Positions 1 to 4,305 of a stretch of 5,264 nucleotides of DNA are shown one piece after another. Numbering within the stretch: the first letter of the stretch is position 1; the number at the start of each line of letters is the position of its first letter. Below the pieces are notes generated by a model. It saw only the letters and a list, made by a program, of their open reading frames with translations, did no database searches and had not been told where the DNA came from. A program made the translations under genes and the position numbers. Location of the stretch: contig JANYDR010000012.1 in NCBI GenBank assembly GCA_025363495.1, positions 1 to 5,264 on the forward strand, read 5' to 3'. This DNA is from Cyclobacteriaceae bacterium. GTDB taxonomy: Bacteria; Bacteroidota; Bacteroidia; Cytophagales; Cyclobacteriaceae.

Positions 1-22
1 GAACAGTTTCAGCAGTAAAGCT

Positions 23-379
23 CTAGTAAAAGAATTGTTCTAAAACAATTTTACCATCTTTCACCTTATATGCGCATACCTCTTCAATCGTCATCCTTCC
101 TCGTCCTTTAAAGGTTGCGTCCATGGACCAGGTAATGGCAAAGCTGTTGCCACCTATAATGGGATCAGAAATGGTTGCTCCATGAAATTCTTCTACTCCG
201 GCTTGAAACGCTACTGATTTTGCTTTGATACCTTCCAATCCTTCTACTATCATAGGCCCCATCATCTCATTTGCTTCAACGCTTTTAGCATCTGCGGCAT
301 ACAACGTTTTCTGTACTTCATCGATTTTGCCCTGGCGGCAAAGTTCCACCAGTTTGTTAGCTACTTGCTGTGTTGTCAT
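23..379 (-). CDS. SnoaL-like / NTF2-fold small protein
   Basis: 118 residues, about the usual length of a single-domain SnoaL-like (NTF2-fold) protein. The N-terminal helices (residues about 3-30, 'QQVANKLVELCRQGKIDEVQ') match the helix that caps the cone-shaped fold. 'VEGLEGIKAKSVAF' (45-58) is the usual second helical part. Alternating strands follow: 'EEFHGATISDPIIGGNSFAITWSMDATFK' split across 63-91, then 'TIEEVCAYKVKDGKIVLEQFFY', the typical last two strands with a KDGKI turn. These folds bind small hydrophobic ligands or act as small enzymes. No catalytic residue can be assigned here, so the substrate is unknown; the protein is probably cytoplasmic, with no signal peptide. The ATG at 377-379 is preceded by an A-rich leader without a Shine-Dalgarno site. 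Two dyads 60-130 bp upstream (438-470, 476-509) suggest control by a DNA-binding regulator not encoded in this window. The gene is complete and stops with TAG, and its downstream neighbour lies outside. Family is fairly sure, function is not. Confidence 0.85.
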   Translation of the reverse strand: MTTQQVANKLVELCRQGKIDEVQKTLYAADAKSVEANEMMGPMIVEGLEGIKAKSVAFQAGVEEFHGATISDPIIGGNSFAITWSMDATFKGRGRMTIEEVCAYKVKDGKIVLEQFFY

Positions 380-437
380 ATTAATTGGGTTTACGTTTTT
401 GTTGTTAAGACGGTTCAGCGGTCAGAAGCTGGACAGG

Positions 438-470
438 TAGGGATTGATTATTTCGAAATAAGATTCCCTA
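438..470. promoter_or_regulatory. 33-bp dyad upstream of the SnoaL-like gene
   Basis: A perfect 14-bp palindrome, TTATTTCGAAATAA (448-461), is flanked by matching outer arms TAGGGA (438-443) and TCCCTA (465-470), with unequal 4- and 3-nt gaps between inner and outer parts. It starts 59 bp upstream of the start codon at 379. It could be a protein-binding dyad at or near the promoter, or a leader hairpin with a UCGA loop. The symmetry is seen directly; the regulatory role is inferred. Confidence 0.5.
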
Positions 471-475
471 TCCGC

Positions 476-509
476 CGGTAACTTAGTTAAGTTACAATAC
501 TGTAACCGG
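476..509. promoter_or_regulatory. Overlapping GTAAC/GTTAC dyads, probable operator
   Basis: GTAACTTAGTTAAGTTAC (478-495) is a palindrome with perfect 8-bp arms and a 2-bp spacer. Its right half, GTTAC (491-495), is reused in a second dyad GTTAC-6 bp-GTAAC (491-506). The outer CCGG (476-479 region and 506-509) adds near-symmetry. Three half-sites spaced this way suggest two overlapping binding sites for a dimeric winged-helix type regulator (MarR- or HxlR-like would fit). The site lies about 100 bp upstream of the SnoaL-like gene. No regulator gene is present in the window, so the partner is unknown. Confidence 0.5.
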
Positions 510-640
510 GCCTTTGAGTTATGTTTTCATGAATTAAAAATCACTATCCCACGTTGCAAAAAAAACACTTCTGAATTTTCAGCAACAGCCGTGTTTTAGC
601 GGTTGACCGAAAAAATTTGAATAATATCTGAAAATTTGGC

Positions 641-740
641 GAACCATATTCACCAGATCACGTTAGCCTTGCCTGAAACGGCTGCTAACGATGTTTTTTA
701 GCCGAATTTTAAATTTCTGATCTGGCATCCGCCCAGGTTC
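641..740. other. Nested inverted repeats, possible structured RNA or cis element
   Basis: Three complementary pairs are nested: GAACC (641-645) with GGTTC (736-740), CCAGATCA (653-660) with TGATCTGG (718-725), and CGTTAGC (661-667) with GCTAACG (684-690). The second and third left arms abut, so the stems could stack. CCGAA (607-611) with TTCGG (762-766) could extend the set. Each pair alone could arise by chance in a region this long; the nesting and the adjacency make it worth recording. No known RNA family was recognised. Confidence 0.3.
661..699 (+). terminator. Terminator-like hairpin with T-run, weak
   Basis: A 7-bp perfect stem (CGTTAGC 661-667, GCTAACG 684-690) closes a 16-nt loop that contains a further AGCC/GGCT pairing option overlapping the stem. 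It is followed by ATG and six T (694-699). This resembles an intrinsic terminator read on the + strand. No + strand gene lies upstream in the window, so it would either stop antisense transcription from the SnoaL-like promoter region or act in the leader of the gene at 987. The stem is not GC-rich, hence low confidence. Confidence 0.25.
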
Positions 741-832
741 ATCGCTTGAAAAGCGGCGAAATTCGGATCAAAACTCATTGCTCTGGATAAAAAGCTTCGA
801 AATTTCAATCAAATCGCAGAAAATACCCGTCG

Positions 833-865
833 GTAAAAGGGGAGTTAAAGGGAAGTCAAAGGGCT
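833..865 (+). repeat. Three tandem 11-nt direct repeats
   Basis: GTAAAAGGGGA (833-843), GTTAAAGGGAA (844-854) and GTCAAAGGGCT (855-865) follow one another without gaps, with consensus GTNAAAGGG. The 11-nt period is close to one turn of DNA, so a protein could contact the same face three times. They lie about 120 bp upstream of the start at 987. Function is unknown; a purine-rich coincidence is possible. Confidence 0.4.
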
Positions 866-986
866 GTTTAGCCATCGTGCCTATACAGTCCCTGTACCAA
901 TACCCTATCGCCGACAACAAAATGGATGCGAAAAAAAATGATTTATTACGTAAACAATCCAATTCCGAACTATTAAATTGTTCTCT

Positions 987-1556
987 ATGACAAAGATTGA
1001 TAACAATGCCCTGCTAAAGGGGGCGAGCGGCAAGTTTGGCAAGACTCACGTTTACCGCACTATTCGCGGTCAGCTTCAGATGATAAACACTCCAGCCAAG
1101 AGTGGGAAACTGTCTGTTTCACAGGAAAGCATGTCATACAAGCTCAAGCGAGCAGCGGACTACTGGCAAAATGTTAAGAAGTTTCCCGAATTGCTGCAGG
1201 CGTACGAGAAACGAAAAACGACCAGGATGTTCAGTGCCTACCTGGTAGCAGTCAGTGATTCGATGAACCCCCCTACTGTCCATTACATTAAAGCTGAGCA
1301 ATACCGGGGCGCCATCGGCGACACCATTACAATCAAAGCTACCGACGACCTCAAAGTGACGCGCGTGCTAGTAATGATCAACGATGCAAATGGTAAAGTC
1401 ATAGAACGCGGTGATGCAACACGCATGTATCACAACAAGCCACAGATCTTTAAATACATAGCAACCGTAACCAATGAAACTCTAAAGGGAACGGTGATAA
1501 CGGTCAGCGCGTTTGATTTACCTGGGAATAAAGGTACAGGGGAAGTTGTTTTGTAG
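987..1556 (+). CDS. Conserved Bacteroidota hypothetical, GASGKxG N-terminus plus Ig-like C-terminal domain
   Basis: 189 residues from the ATG at 987; a TTG nine bases earlier in frame is less likely. The N-terminus carries 'LLKGASGKFGKTHVYRTIRGQ' split at residues 9-29, the hallmark of a family common in Bacteroidota ('GxSGKxGxxVFRxxxG...'). In my recollection these proteins are about this length and have no assigned function. A basic helical segment follows (45-84: 'SMSYKLKRAADYW', 'LLQAYEKRK', then 'MFSAYLVAVSD'). The C-terminal part (about 97-189) reads as one Ig-like beta-sandwich: 'YRGAIGDTITIKATDDLKVTRV', 'GKVIERGDA', 'FKYIATVTNETLKGTVITVSAFDLPGNKG' in order. No signal peptide or membrane segment is seen. 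The gene stands alone: the divergent neighbour is 600 bp away and only repeats follow. A phage-like structural or surface role is possible but speculative. Confidence 0.85.
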   Translation: MTKIDNNALLKGASGKFGKTHVYRTIRGQLQMINTPAKSGKLSVSQESMSYKLKRAADYWQNVKKFPELLQAYEKRKTTRMFSAYLVAVSDSMNPPTVHYIKAEQYRGAIGDTITIKATDDLKVTRVLVMINDANGKVIERGDATRMYHNKPQIFKYIATVTNETLKGTVITVSAFDLPGNKGTGEVVL

Positions 1557-1682
1557 AAGGTGAAGCAAGGGCAACACATCTGTAGGTTGGAGCCAGTTGG
1601 TCGGATCTTCCCTCTTTGCTCCAGTTGCATCGCGTGGGAAGTTGGGCCGGATTTTGCAATCTGACCCTCATGCAAATTGATT

Positions 1683-1725
1683 TTACTTTTCTTTTGCTTG
1701 CCCAAAGAAAAGTAACAAAAGAAAA
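1683..1725. repeat. Dispersed-type hairpin repeat with two alternative stems
   Basis: TTACTTTTCTTT (1683-1694) and AAAGAAAAGTAA (1704-1715) form perfect 12-bp arms around a 9-nt loop (TGCTTGCCC). The next bases offer an alternative: TTTTCTTTTG (1687-1696) pairs perfectly with CAAAAGAAAA (1716-1725). The sequence resembles the very common intergenic element around a 'CTTTTGCTTG...AAAAGAAAAGTAAC' core that recurs in many bacterial genomes and often gives spurious 'FLLLAQRKVTKEK' peptides; that resemblance is from memory. It has only one copy in this window. Confidence 0.6.
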
Positions 1726-1805
1726 AGGCACCACGATGCTGCGCAGCGAGGGTAAGCCCGGAACTCCGATCGACGGCTCTTCACGTCGCTTTACGCCGCG
1801 CCATT

Positions 1806-1875
1806 CGTGGACGCCCACCCGCCACGGCTTACGAATGAAATTCATGCTACTTAAAGATTTCTTCGATCAGCGCAA
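1806..1875 (+). repeat. Block A, copy 1
   Basis: 70 bp nearly identical to 4205-4279. The copies differ by a 1-nt and a 4-nt length difference and very few substitutions. The shared core includes ACGCCCACCCGCCACGGC and CTTAAAGATTTCTTCGATCAG (read with one break). It ends at GCAA (1872-1875), the same point where copy 2 ends. Confidence 0.85.
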
Positions 1876-2044
1876 CCCCCTCTATGGCCTCACTCCCGAC
1901 GAAGCTGAACAGAATATTCAACTGGACCGCGTTAGACTTTCAAATTATATAAAGCAAGCCATCAAGGAACTGAAAACCTACAATCAACTCCATCGGTGTA
2001 GCGTTTATGGCGCGCTTGTAGCGCGTGCCGGTGAGAACTACTAA
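1876..2044 (+). pseudogene. 3' fragment of DDE transposase
   Basis: 1884-2002 aligns without gaps to 5081-5199, the end of the transposase gene in this window; by hand I count about 20 differences in 119 positions (roughly 83 % identity). The frame is conserved: 'GLTPDEAEQNIQLDRVRLSN' here against 'GLTPNEAEQNIQLDRTKLSN' there, then 'TYNQLHRCS' against 'IYNQLHRCS'. It corresponds to the last 40 or so residues and carries no catalytic residue. After HRCS the frame runs on through the tail repeat as '...GALVARAGENY' to the TAA at 2042-2044, unlike the complete copy, which ends HCKE. It is non-functional as a transposase. The divergence shows that it is not a recent duplicate of the neighbouring copy. 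Confidence 0.8.
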
Positions 2045-2128
2045 ATAACCCAATATCCAGACTCTCATAAACAACCTAACATTCATCACACAAACTCAAT
2101 ATCAAGATAATCTTTCTTATTGCTATAG
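2003..2128 (+). repeat. Tail repeat, copy 1
   Basis: 126 bp aligning to 4014-4141 with one 2-nt gap and about 15 substitutions by hand count (roughly 88 % identity). It begins GTTTATGGCGCGC and contains GCCGGTGAGAACTACTAAAT. The start GGCGCGC-TTGTA-GCGCGTGCC can fold into a short GC hairpin with small bulges. In this copy it directly follows the transposase 3' end, which suggests that it was once the 3' flank of the element. Confidence 0.8.
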
Positions 2129-2130
2129 TA

Positions 2131-2146
2131 GTTCCTTATTAGGAAC
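2131..2146. repeat. Short perfect inverted repeat
   Basis: GTTCCT (2131-2136) and AGGAAC (2141-2146) are perfect 6-bp arms around TATT. The repeat lies just past the end of the tail homology. It may be an element end, a binding site or chance; no copy is found at the second locus. Confidence 0.3.
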
Positions 2147-2164
2147 AAATTGGTATAAAATTAT

Positions 2165-2195
2165 CGATGGATTGCCGGGGCTTCCCCACGCATCG
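2165..2195. repeat. GC-rich hairpin downstream of the secreted-protein gene
   Basis: CGATG (2165-2169) pairs with CATCG (2191-2195), and GGGG (2177-2180) with CCCC (2184-2187) around CTT, with an unequal internal loop. It lies about 40 bp past the stop codon of the minus-strand gene ending at 2233. No T-run follows on either strand, so it is only a weak candidate for transcript-end processing. Confidence 0.25.
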
Positions 2196-2230
2196 GGATG
2201 TCTTCCATGTAAGCAGTCTTCGGACACTTT

Positions 2231-2261
2231 CCTCACCCTCTCCTGAGAGGAGAGGGTGAGG
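2231..2261. repeat. Perfect 31-bp palindrome overlapping a gene's stop codon
   Basis: CCTCACCCTCTCCT (2231-2244) and AGGAGAGGGTGAGG (2248-2261) are perfect 14-bp arms around GAG. The minus-strand gene ends inside it: the TGA is at 2233-2235 and the last nine residues (TSPSPLRRG) are read from the palindrome. Palindromes of this type are known as dispersed intergenic repeats that give 'SPSPLRRG'-like peptides. It may also act as a 3' hairpin protecting or ending the transcript, although no T-run follows. Confidence 0.8.
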
Positions 2262-3831
2262 TCGACTTCACTTTCTTTTTCATCGGAAACTCAAACCCGA
2301 ATCTAACTACAAACTGATCGTGATACGGACTTGTATTCAGCGGACTGTGGAAATTATATAATGCTTCGGTATTGCCACGTATCTTTTTATAAACCTTGAA
2401 CTCCTTCTTTATTCCAACCAACGTACTCCACTCCCATTGTCGTTGTCTTGTATCAGGACCCTGGAAAAGTTGTGGCGGAACGTATGTATTCACCACTTCA
2501 GGTGAAAGACGGAGGCTAAAGCCCTTTGAAAGATTGAACTGAAGTGACGCACGTGGACCGTACATTCTTTCCCTGCCATGACGTCTGTCAAAAATCAAAC
2601 GCTGCACCCAGCCCGCACCCGCAGAGAAGCGCGGACTGATTCTATACAATGCTCCGACATTTACATCCAGCAAAAAAGGATTACTACTAATGATCTGAAA
2701 CGTAACACCAGGAATAATGCGTTCAATAAAAGGAGTATCGTGTAGAGGGTTTGGTAATTTTTTAGGGAGATCCGCTATACTTTTTATTTCGCTGTACTTT
2801 GATTTTAGCTTCGACATTTTACTCATCGACGCCTGGAGCACGGCTTCCTGTCCTTTGAAATGATTGGTTGCTTCTTTAATTGCTTCCTGTTTCACCATAG
2901 ACATCGCTGCCGAATCCGGCCGGCCATTAAGCTGATTTTTATATTTATCCATCTCTCCCGTCTTGCCTTTCAGTTCACCTACCTCTTTTGATTTCATCAC
3001 CTGGCTCTCCGCTGCTTTGTCGATATTCTTTACTTCGCCGATATTTCCCTGGGATATTTTTTTAACATCATCTCCATAGCCTCCCACTTGTCCCGTTACT
3101 TTAGATAATTCATTTGTCTCCTGCGTTATACCATTCAATTGTCCGACGCCGGTTTGACCACCAACATTTGGAGTGCCGGGTATATTGCCGAGGGATGCTG
3201 CGCCAAGATTTCCGGAAGGAAGTTGAAGACCTGGAATTCCCGGAGATGCGCCGATGCCCGGAATCTTCCCATTCACCATTGGAATATTATAACCATCTAC
3301 AGATTTGGAGAGATTCTGAACAGGACCTTCCATTTGCGGCGGAAGCGTAACCTCCGATAAACCTTTTTTAGTTCTTTGTTTGAGTTGATTCATCTTTTGA
3401 TTCATCTCAGCAAGTTTTTCTGTTCGTGCACGCGTGATGCTATCAAGTTTTGAAGTGAGCTTGACGGTAGGCAAACGCAGGGAATGAAGGCTGTCAATTT
3501 TGTGTTGAAGCCGGCGACTTACAGAATCCATTTTGTTGATAGGCTTTCCATATGATAATTGAAGACTATCGGCCTTTGTTTGGAAGCTGGAACGAATGGA
3601 ATCTACTTTATGTGATGCTTTTAATGTTGTGCTATCATTGTATTTGGGAATCGATAAGTGAGCAAGGCTGTCTAGCTTTTTGGAGTGCAGTTTAGCGCCA
3701 GCGGAATCCAGTTTATCAATTGCTTTACCGGCAGAATTTTTGCCGGAAATATGCAATGAATCAGTCACCACCTGAGACCAGGCAATGTGAGAGGCCATAA
3801 AAAACAGGAAGAATAAAACGGTTCTTTTCAC
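2233..3831 (-). CDS. Secreted coiled-coil protein with C-terminal outer-membrane beta-barrel-like domain
   Basis: 532 residues from a GTG start (3829-3831); no ATG fits upstream, and this start places an ideal signal peptide (MKR, hydrophobic 'VLFFLFFMA', cut after 'AWSQ', residue 20). Residues 36-140 are a charged helical region with K-x-D-S motifs at about 40, 52, 75, 86, 100, 111 and 128, mostly in pairs 11-12 residues apart. Residues 180-235 are rich in Gly, Pro and Asn. Residues 236-350 are again helical and Lys/Glu/Ser-rich. From about 370 to 517 alternating strands with aromatic ends ('FLLDVNVGALYRI', 'FSAGAGWVQRLIF', 'RASLQFNLSKGFSLRLSPEV', 'WEWSTLVGIKKEF', 'DQFVVRFGFEFP') suggest an outer-membrane barrel. 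The periplasmic helical part could reach towards peptidoglycan or a partner. The final residues come from a palindromic repeat. The gene is monocistronic here. I do not recognise a named family; the localisation is inferred. Confidence 0.85.
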   Translation of the reverse strand: MKRTVLFFLFFMASHIAWSQVVTDSLHISGKNSAGKAIDKLDSAGAKLHSKKLDSLAHLSIPKYNDSTTLKASHKVDSIRSSFQTKADSLQLSYGKPINKMDSVSRRLQHKIDSLHSLRLPTVKLTSKLDSITRARTEKLAEMNQKMNQLKQRTKKGLSEVTLPPQMEGPVQNLSKSVDGYNIPMVNGKIPGIGASPGIPGLQLPSGNLGAASLGNIPGTPNVGGQTGVGQLNGITQETNELSKVTGQVGGYGDDVKKISQGNIGEVKNIDKAAESQVMKSKEVGELKGKTGEMDKYKNQLNGRPDSAAMSMVKQEAIKEATNHFKGQEAVLQASMSKMSKLKSKYSEIKSIADLPKKLPNPLHDTPFIERIIPGVTFQIISSNPFLLDVNVGALYRISPRFSAGAGWVQRLIFDRRHGRERMYGPRASLQFNLSKGFSLRLSPEVVNTYVPPQLFQGPDTRQRQWEWSTLVGIKKEFKVYKKIRGNTEALYNFHSPLNTSPYHDQFVVRFGFEFPMKKKVKSTSPSPLRRG

Positions 3832-4013
3832 TGAATTAAAAATACAAAAAGGAAGGGAGAATTGGATAGAAAAAGTGAATGAATATGATTGAAATTCTAG
3901 AGGTTAAAGGTGTTAATTCATCAAATCATTAATGCTATATTAAGAGCACCGGTCTGGAGCAACTTTTATACAATCATTAAATTGCCATTGAACTTCTTCC
4001 CCAAAAATATATT
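3832..4013 (-). promoter_or_regulatory. Upstream region of the secreted-protein gene, AT-rich
   Basis: 182 AT-rich bases between the GTG start and the tail repeat; they must hold the promoter of the minus-strand gene. On the minus strand, a TTTG (within GATTTGATG, about 3923) lies 22 nt before TAGAATTTC (about 3892-3900). This is only a loose match to the Bacteroidota -33/-7 pattern, with spacing and last base off. No Shine-Dalgarno site is visible near the start. A CATTAATG palindrome lies in the same stretch. Confidence 0.25.
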
Positions 4014-4141
4014 GTTTATGGCGCGCGCTTGTAGCACGTGCCGGTGAGAACTACTAAATACACCAATATCCTGACCTTTCTAAACAACCCAACATTCATC
4101 ACGCAAACTCAACATCAAGATAACCTTTGTTATTACTATTG
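4014..4141 (+). repeat. Tail repeat, copy 2
   Basis: 128 bp matching 2003-2128 at about 88 % by hand count. Here it lies upstream of block A and the transposase instead of behind the transposase 3' end, so it probably marks the end of an earlier, lost unit. Its GC hairpin (GGCGCGCGC-TTGTA-GCACGTGCC) is two bases longer per stem than in copy 1, with one mismatch and one G-T pair. A short frame crossing it has no coding features. Confidence 0.8.
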
Positions 4142-4147
4142 TAATTT

Positions 4148-4186
4148 CTCGCCGAACTGTAAAGATGGTGCACTACATCTGGCGAG
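4148..4186. repeat. Bulged hairpin between tail and block A
   Basis: CATCTGGCGAG (4176-4186) pairs on one side with AGATG (4163-4167) and then CTCGCC (4148-4153), with a 9-nt bulge on the left arm and an 8-nt loop that includes GTGCAC. The first locus has no counterpart. It may be a structured element end; no function is known. Confidence 0.3.
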
Positions 4187-4204
4187 TGTTGTGCGAATGC
4201 CTTG

Positions 4205-4279
4205 CGTGGGACGCCCACCCGCCACGGCTTACGAATGAAATTTGTTGATGCTACTTAAAGATTTCTTCGATCAGTGCAA
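4205..4279 (+). repeat. Block A, copy 2
   Basis: 75 bp matching 1806-1875. It ends at GCAA (4276-4279), then leads through a 26-nt unique stretch to the transposase start. The transposase frame stays open back to 4249 through this block but contains no standard start codon there. Confidence 0.85.
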
Positions 4280-4305
4280 ACAGAGTCAGACCTTATTTAG
4301 GTTTA

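Larger units (their letters stand above)
380..986. other. Long intergenic region, divergent promoters, no convincing gene
   Basis: About 600 bp between the divergently transcribed SnoaL-like gene and the 189-residue gene. Reading frames here are short, lack family features and overlap on both strands. The region holds two operator-like dyads (438-470, 476-509), nested inverted repeats (641-740) and three 11-nt direct repeats (833-865). It must contain both divergent promoters, but no clean Bacteroidota -33/-7 pair (TTTG / TAnnTTTG) could be placed by eye. Confidence 0.6.
1806..2128 (+). mobile_element. Internally deleted transposon remnant (A + transposase 3' end + tail)
   Basis: This composite joins block A (1806-1875), the last part of a transposase reading frame (1876-2002) and a tail repeat (2003-2128). 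All three parts recur around the nearly complete transposase further on (A at 4205-4279, 3' end at 5081-5199, tail at 4014-4141). Relative to that copy, about 800 bp of transposase coding sequence is missing between A and the 3' end, so this looks like an internal deletion derivative. No terminal inverted repeats or target-site duplications were found, so the limits are those of the shared sequence. Confidence 0.6.
1557..2232. other. Repeat-rich region without an intact gene
   Basis: About 675 bp made of a unique spacer (1557-1682), a long hairpin repeat (1683-1725), a further low-content stretch, block A (1806-1875), a transposase 3' fragment (1876-2002), a tail repeat (2003-2128) and two short dyads (2131-2146, 2165-2195). 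A + strand frame stays open over 1616-2044, but it runs across unrelated repeats and ends in the transposase fragment, so it is not treated as a gene. Confidence 0.65.

Noticed and set aside
225..440. 71-residue + strand frame with a hydrophobic stretch
   Set aside because: Largely antisense to the SnoaL-like gene; the hydrophobic run is a reading of its 5' part and leader.
768..962. 64-residue minus-strand frame in the intergenic region
   Set aside because: Overlaps the previous frame on the other strand and has no family features.
978..986. TTG start nine bases before the ATG of the 189-residue gene
   Set aside because: It adds only three residues; the ATG at 987 gives the expected short lead into the conserved GASGKxG motif.
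778..990. 70-residue + strand frame ending with an ATGA overlap at the gene start at 987
   Set aside because: The overlap looks like translational coupling, but the frame needs a TTG start, has no recognisable features and crosses the 11-nt repeats; probably chance.
1430..1845. Two minus-strand frames opposite the end of the 189-residue gene and the repeats
   Set aside because: Antisense to a real gene and to dispersed repeats, with no domain signal.
1616..2044. 142-residue + strand frame as a hypothetical protein
   Set aside because: It runs through a hairpin repeat, block A, a transposase fragment and the tail repeat; only the last part derives from a real gene.
3114..3360. Two + strand frames inside the secreted-protein gene
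   Set aside because: Shadow frames opposite the Gly/Pro-rich middle of a clearly coding minus strand.
2003..4141. The two tail repeats as a CRISPR or other spaced array
   Set aside because: Only two diverged copies 2 kb apart with no short regular spacing.
4038..4238. 66-residue + strand frame over tail copy 2 and block A
   Set aside because: The same repeat at the first locus does not preserve this frame; non-coding repeat.
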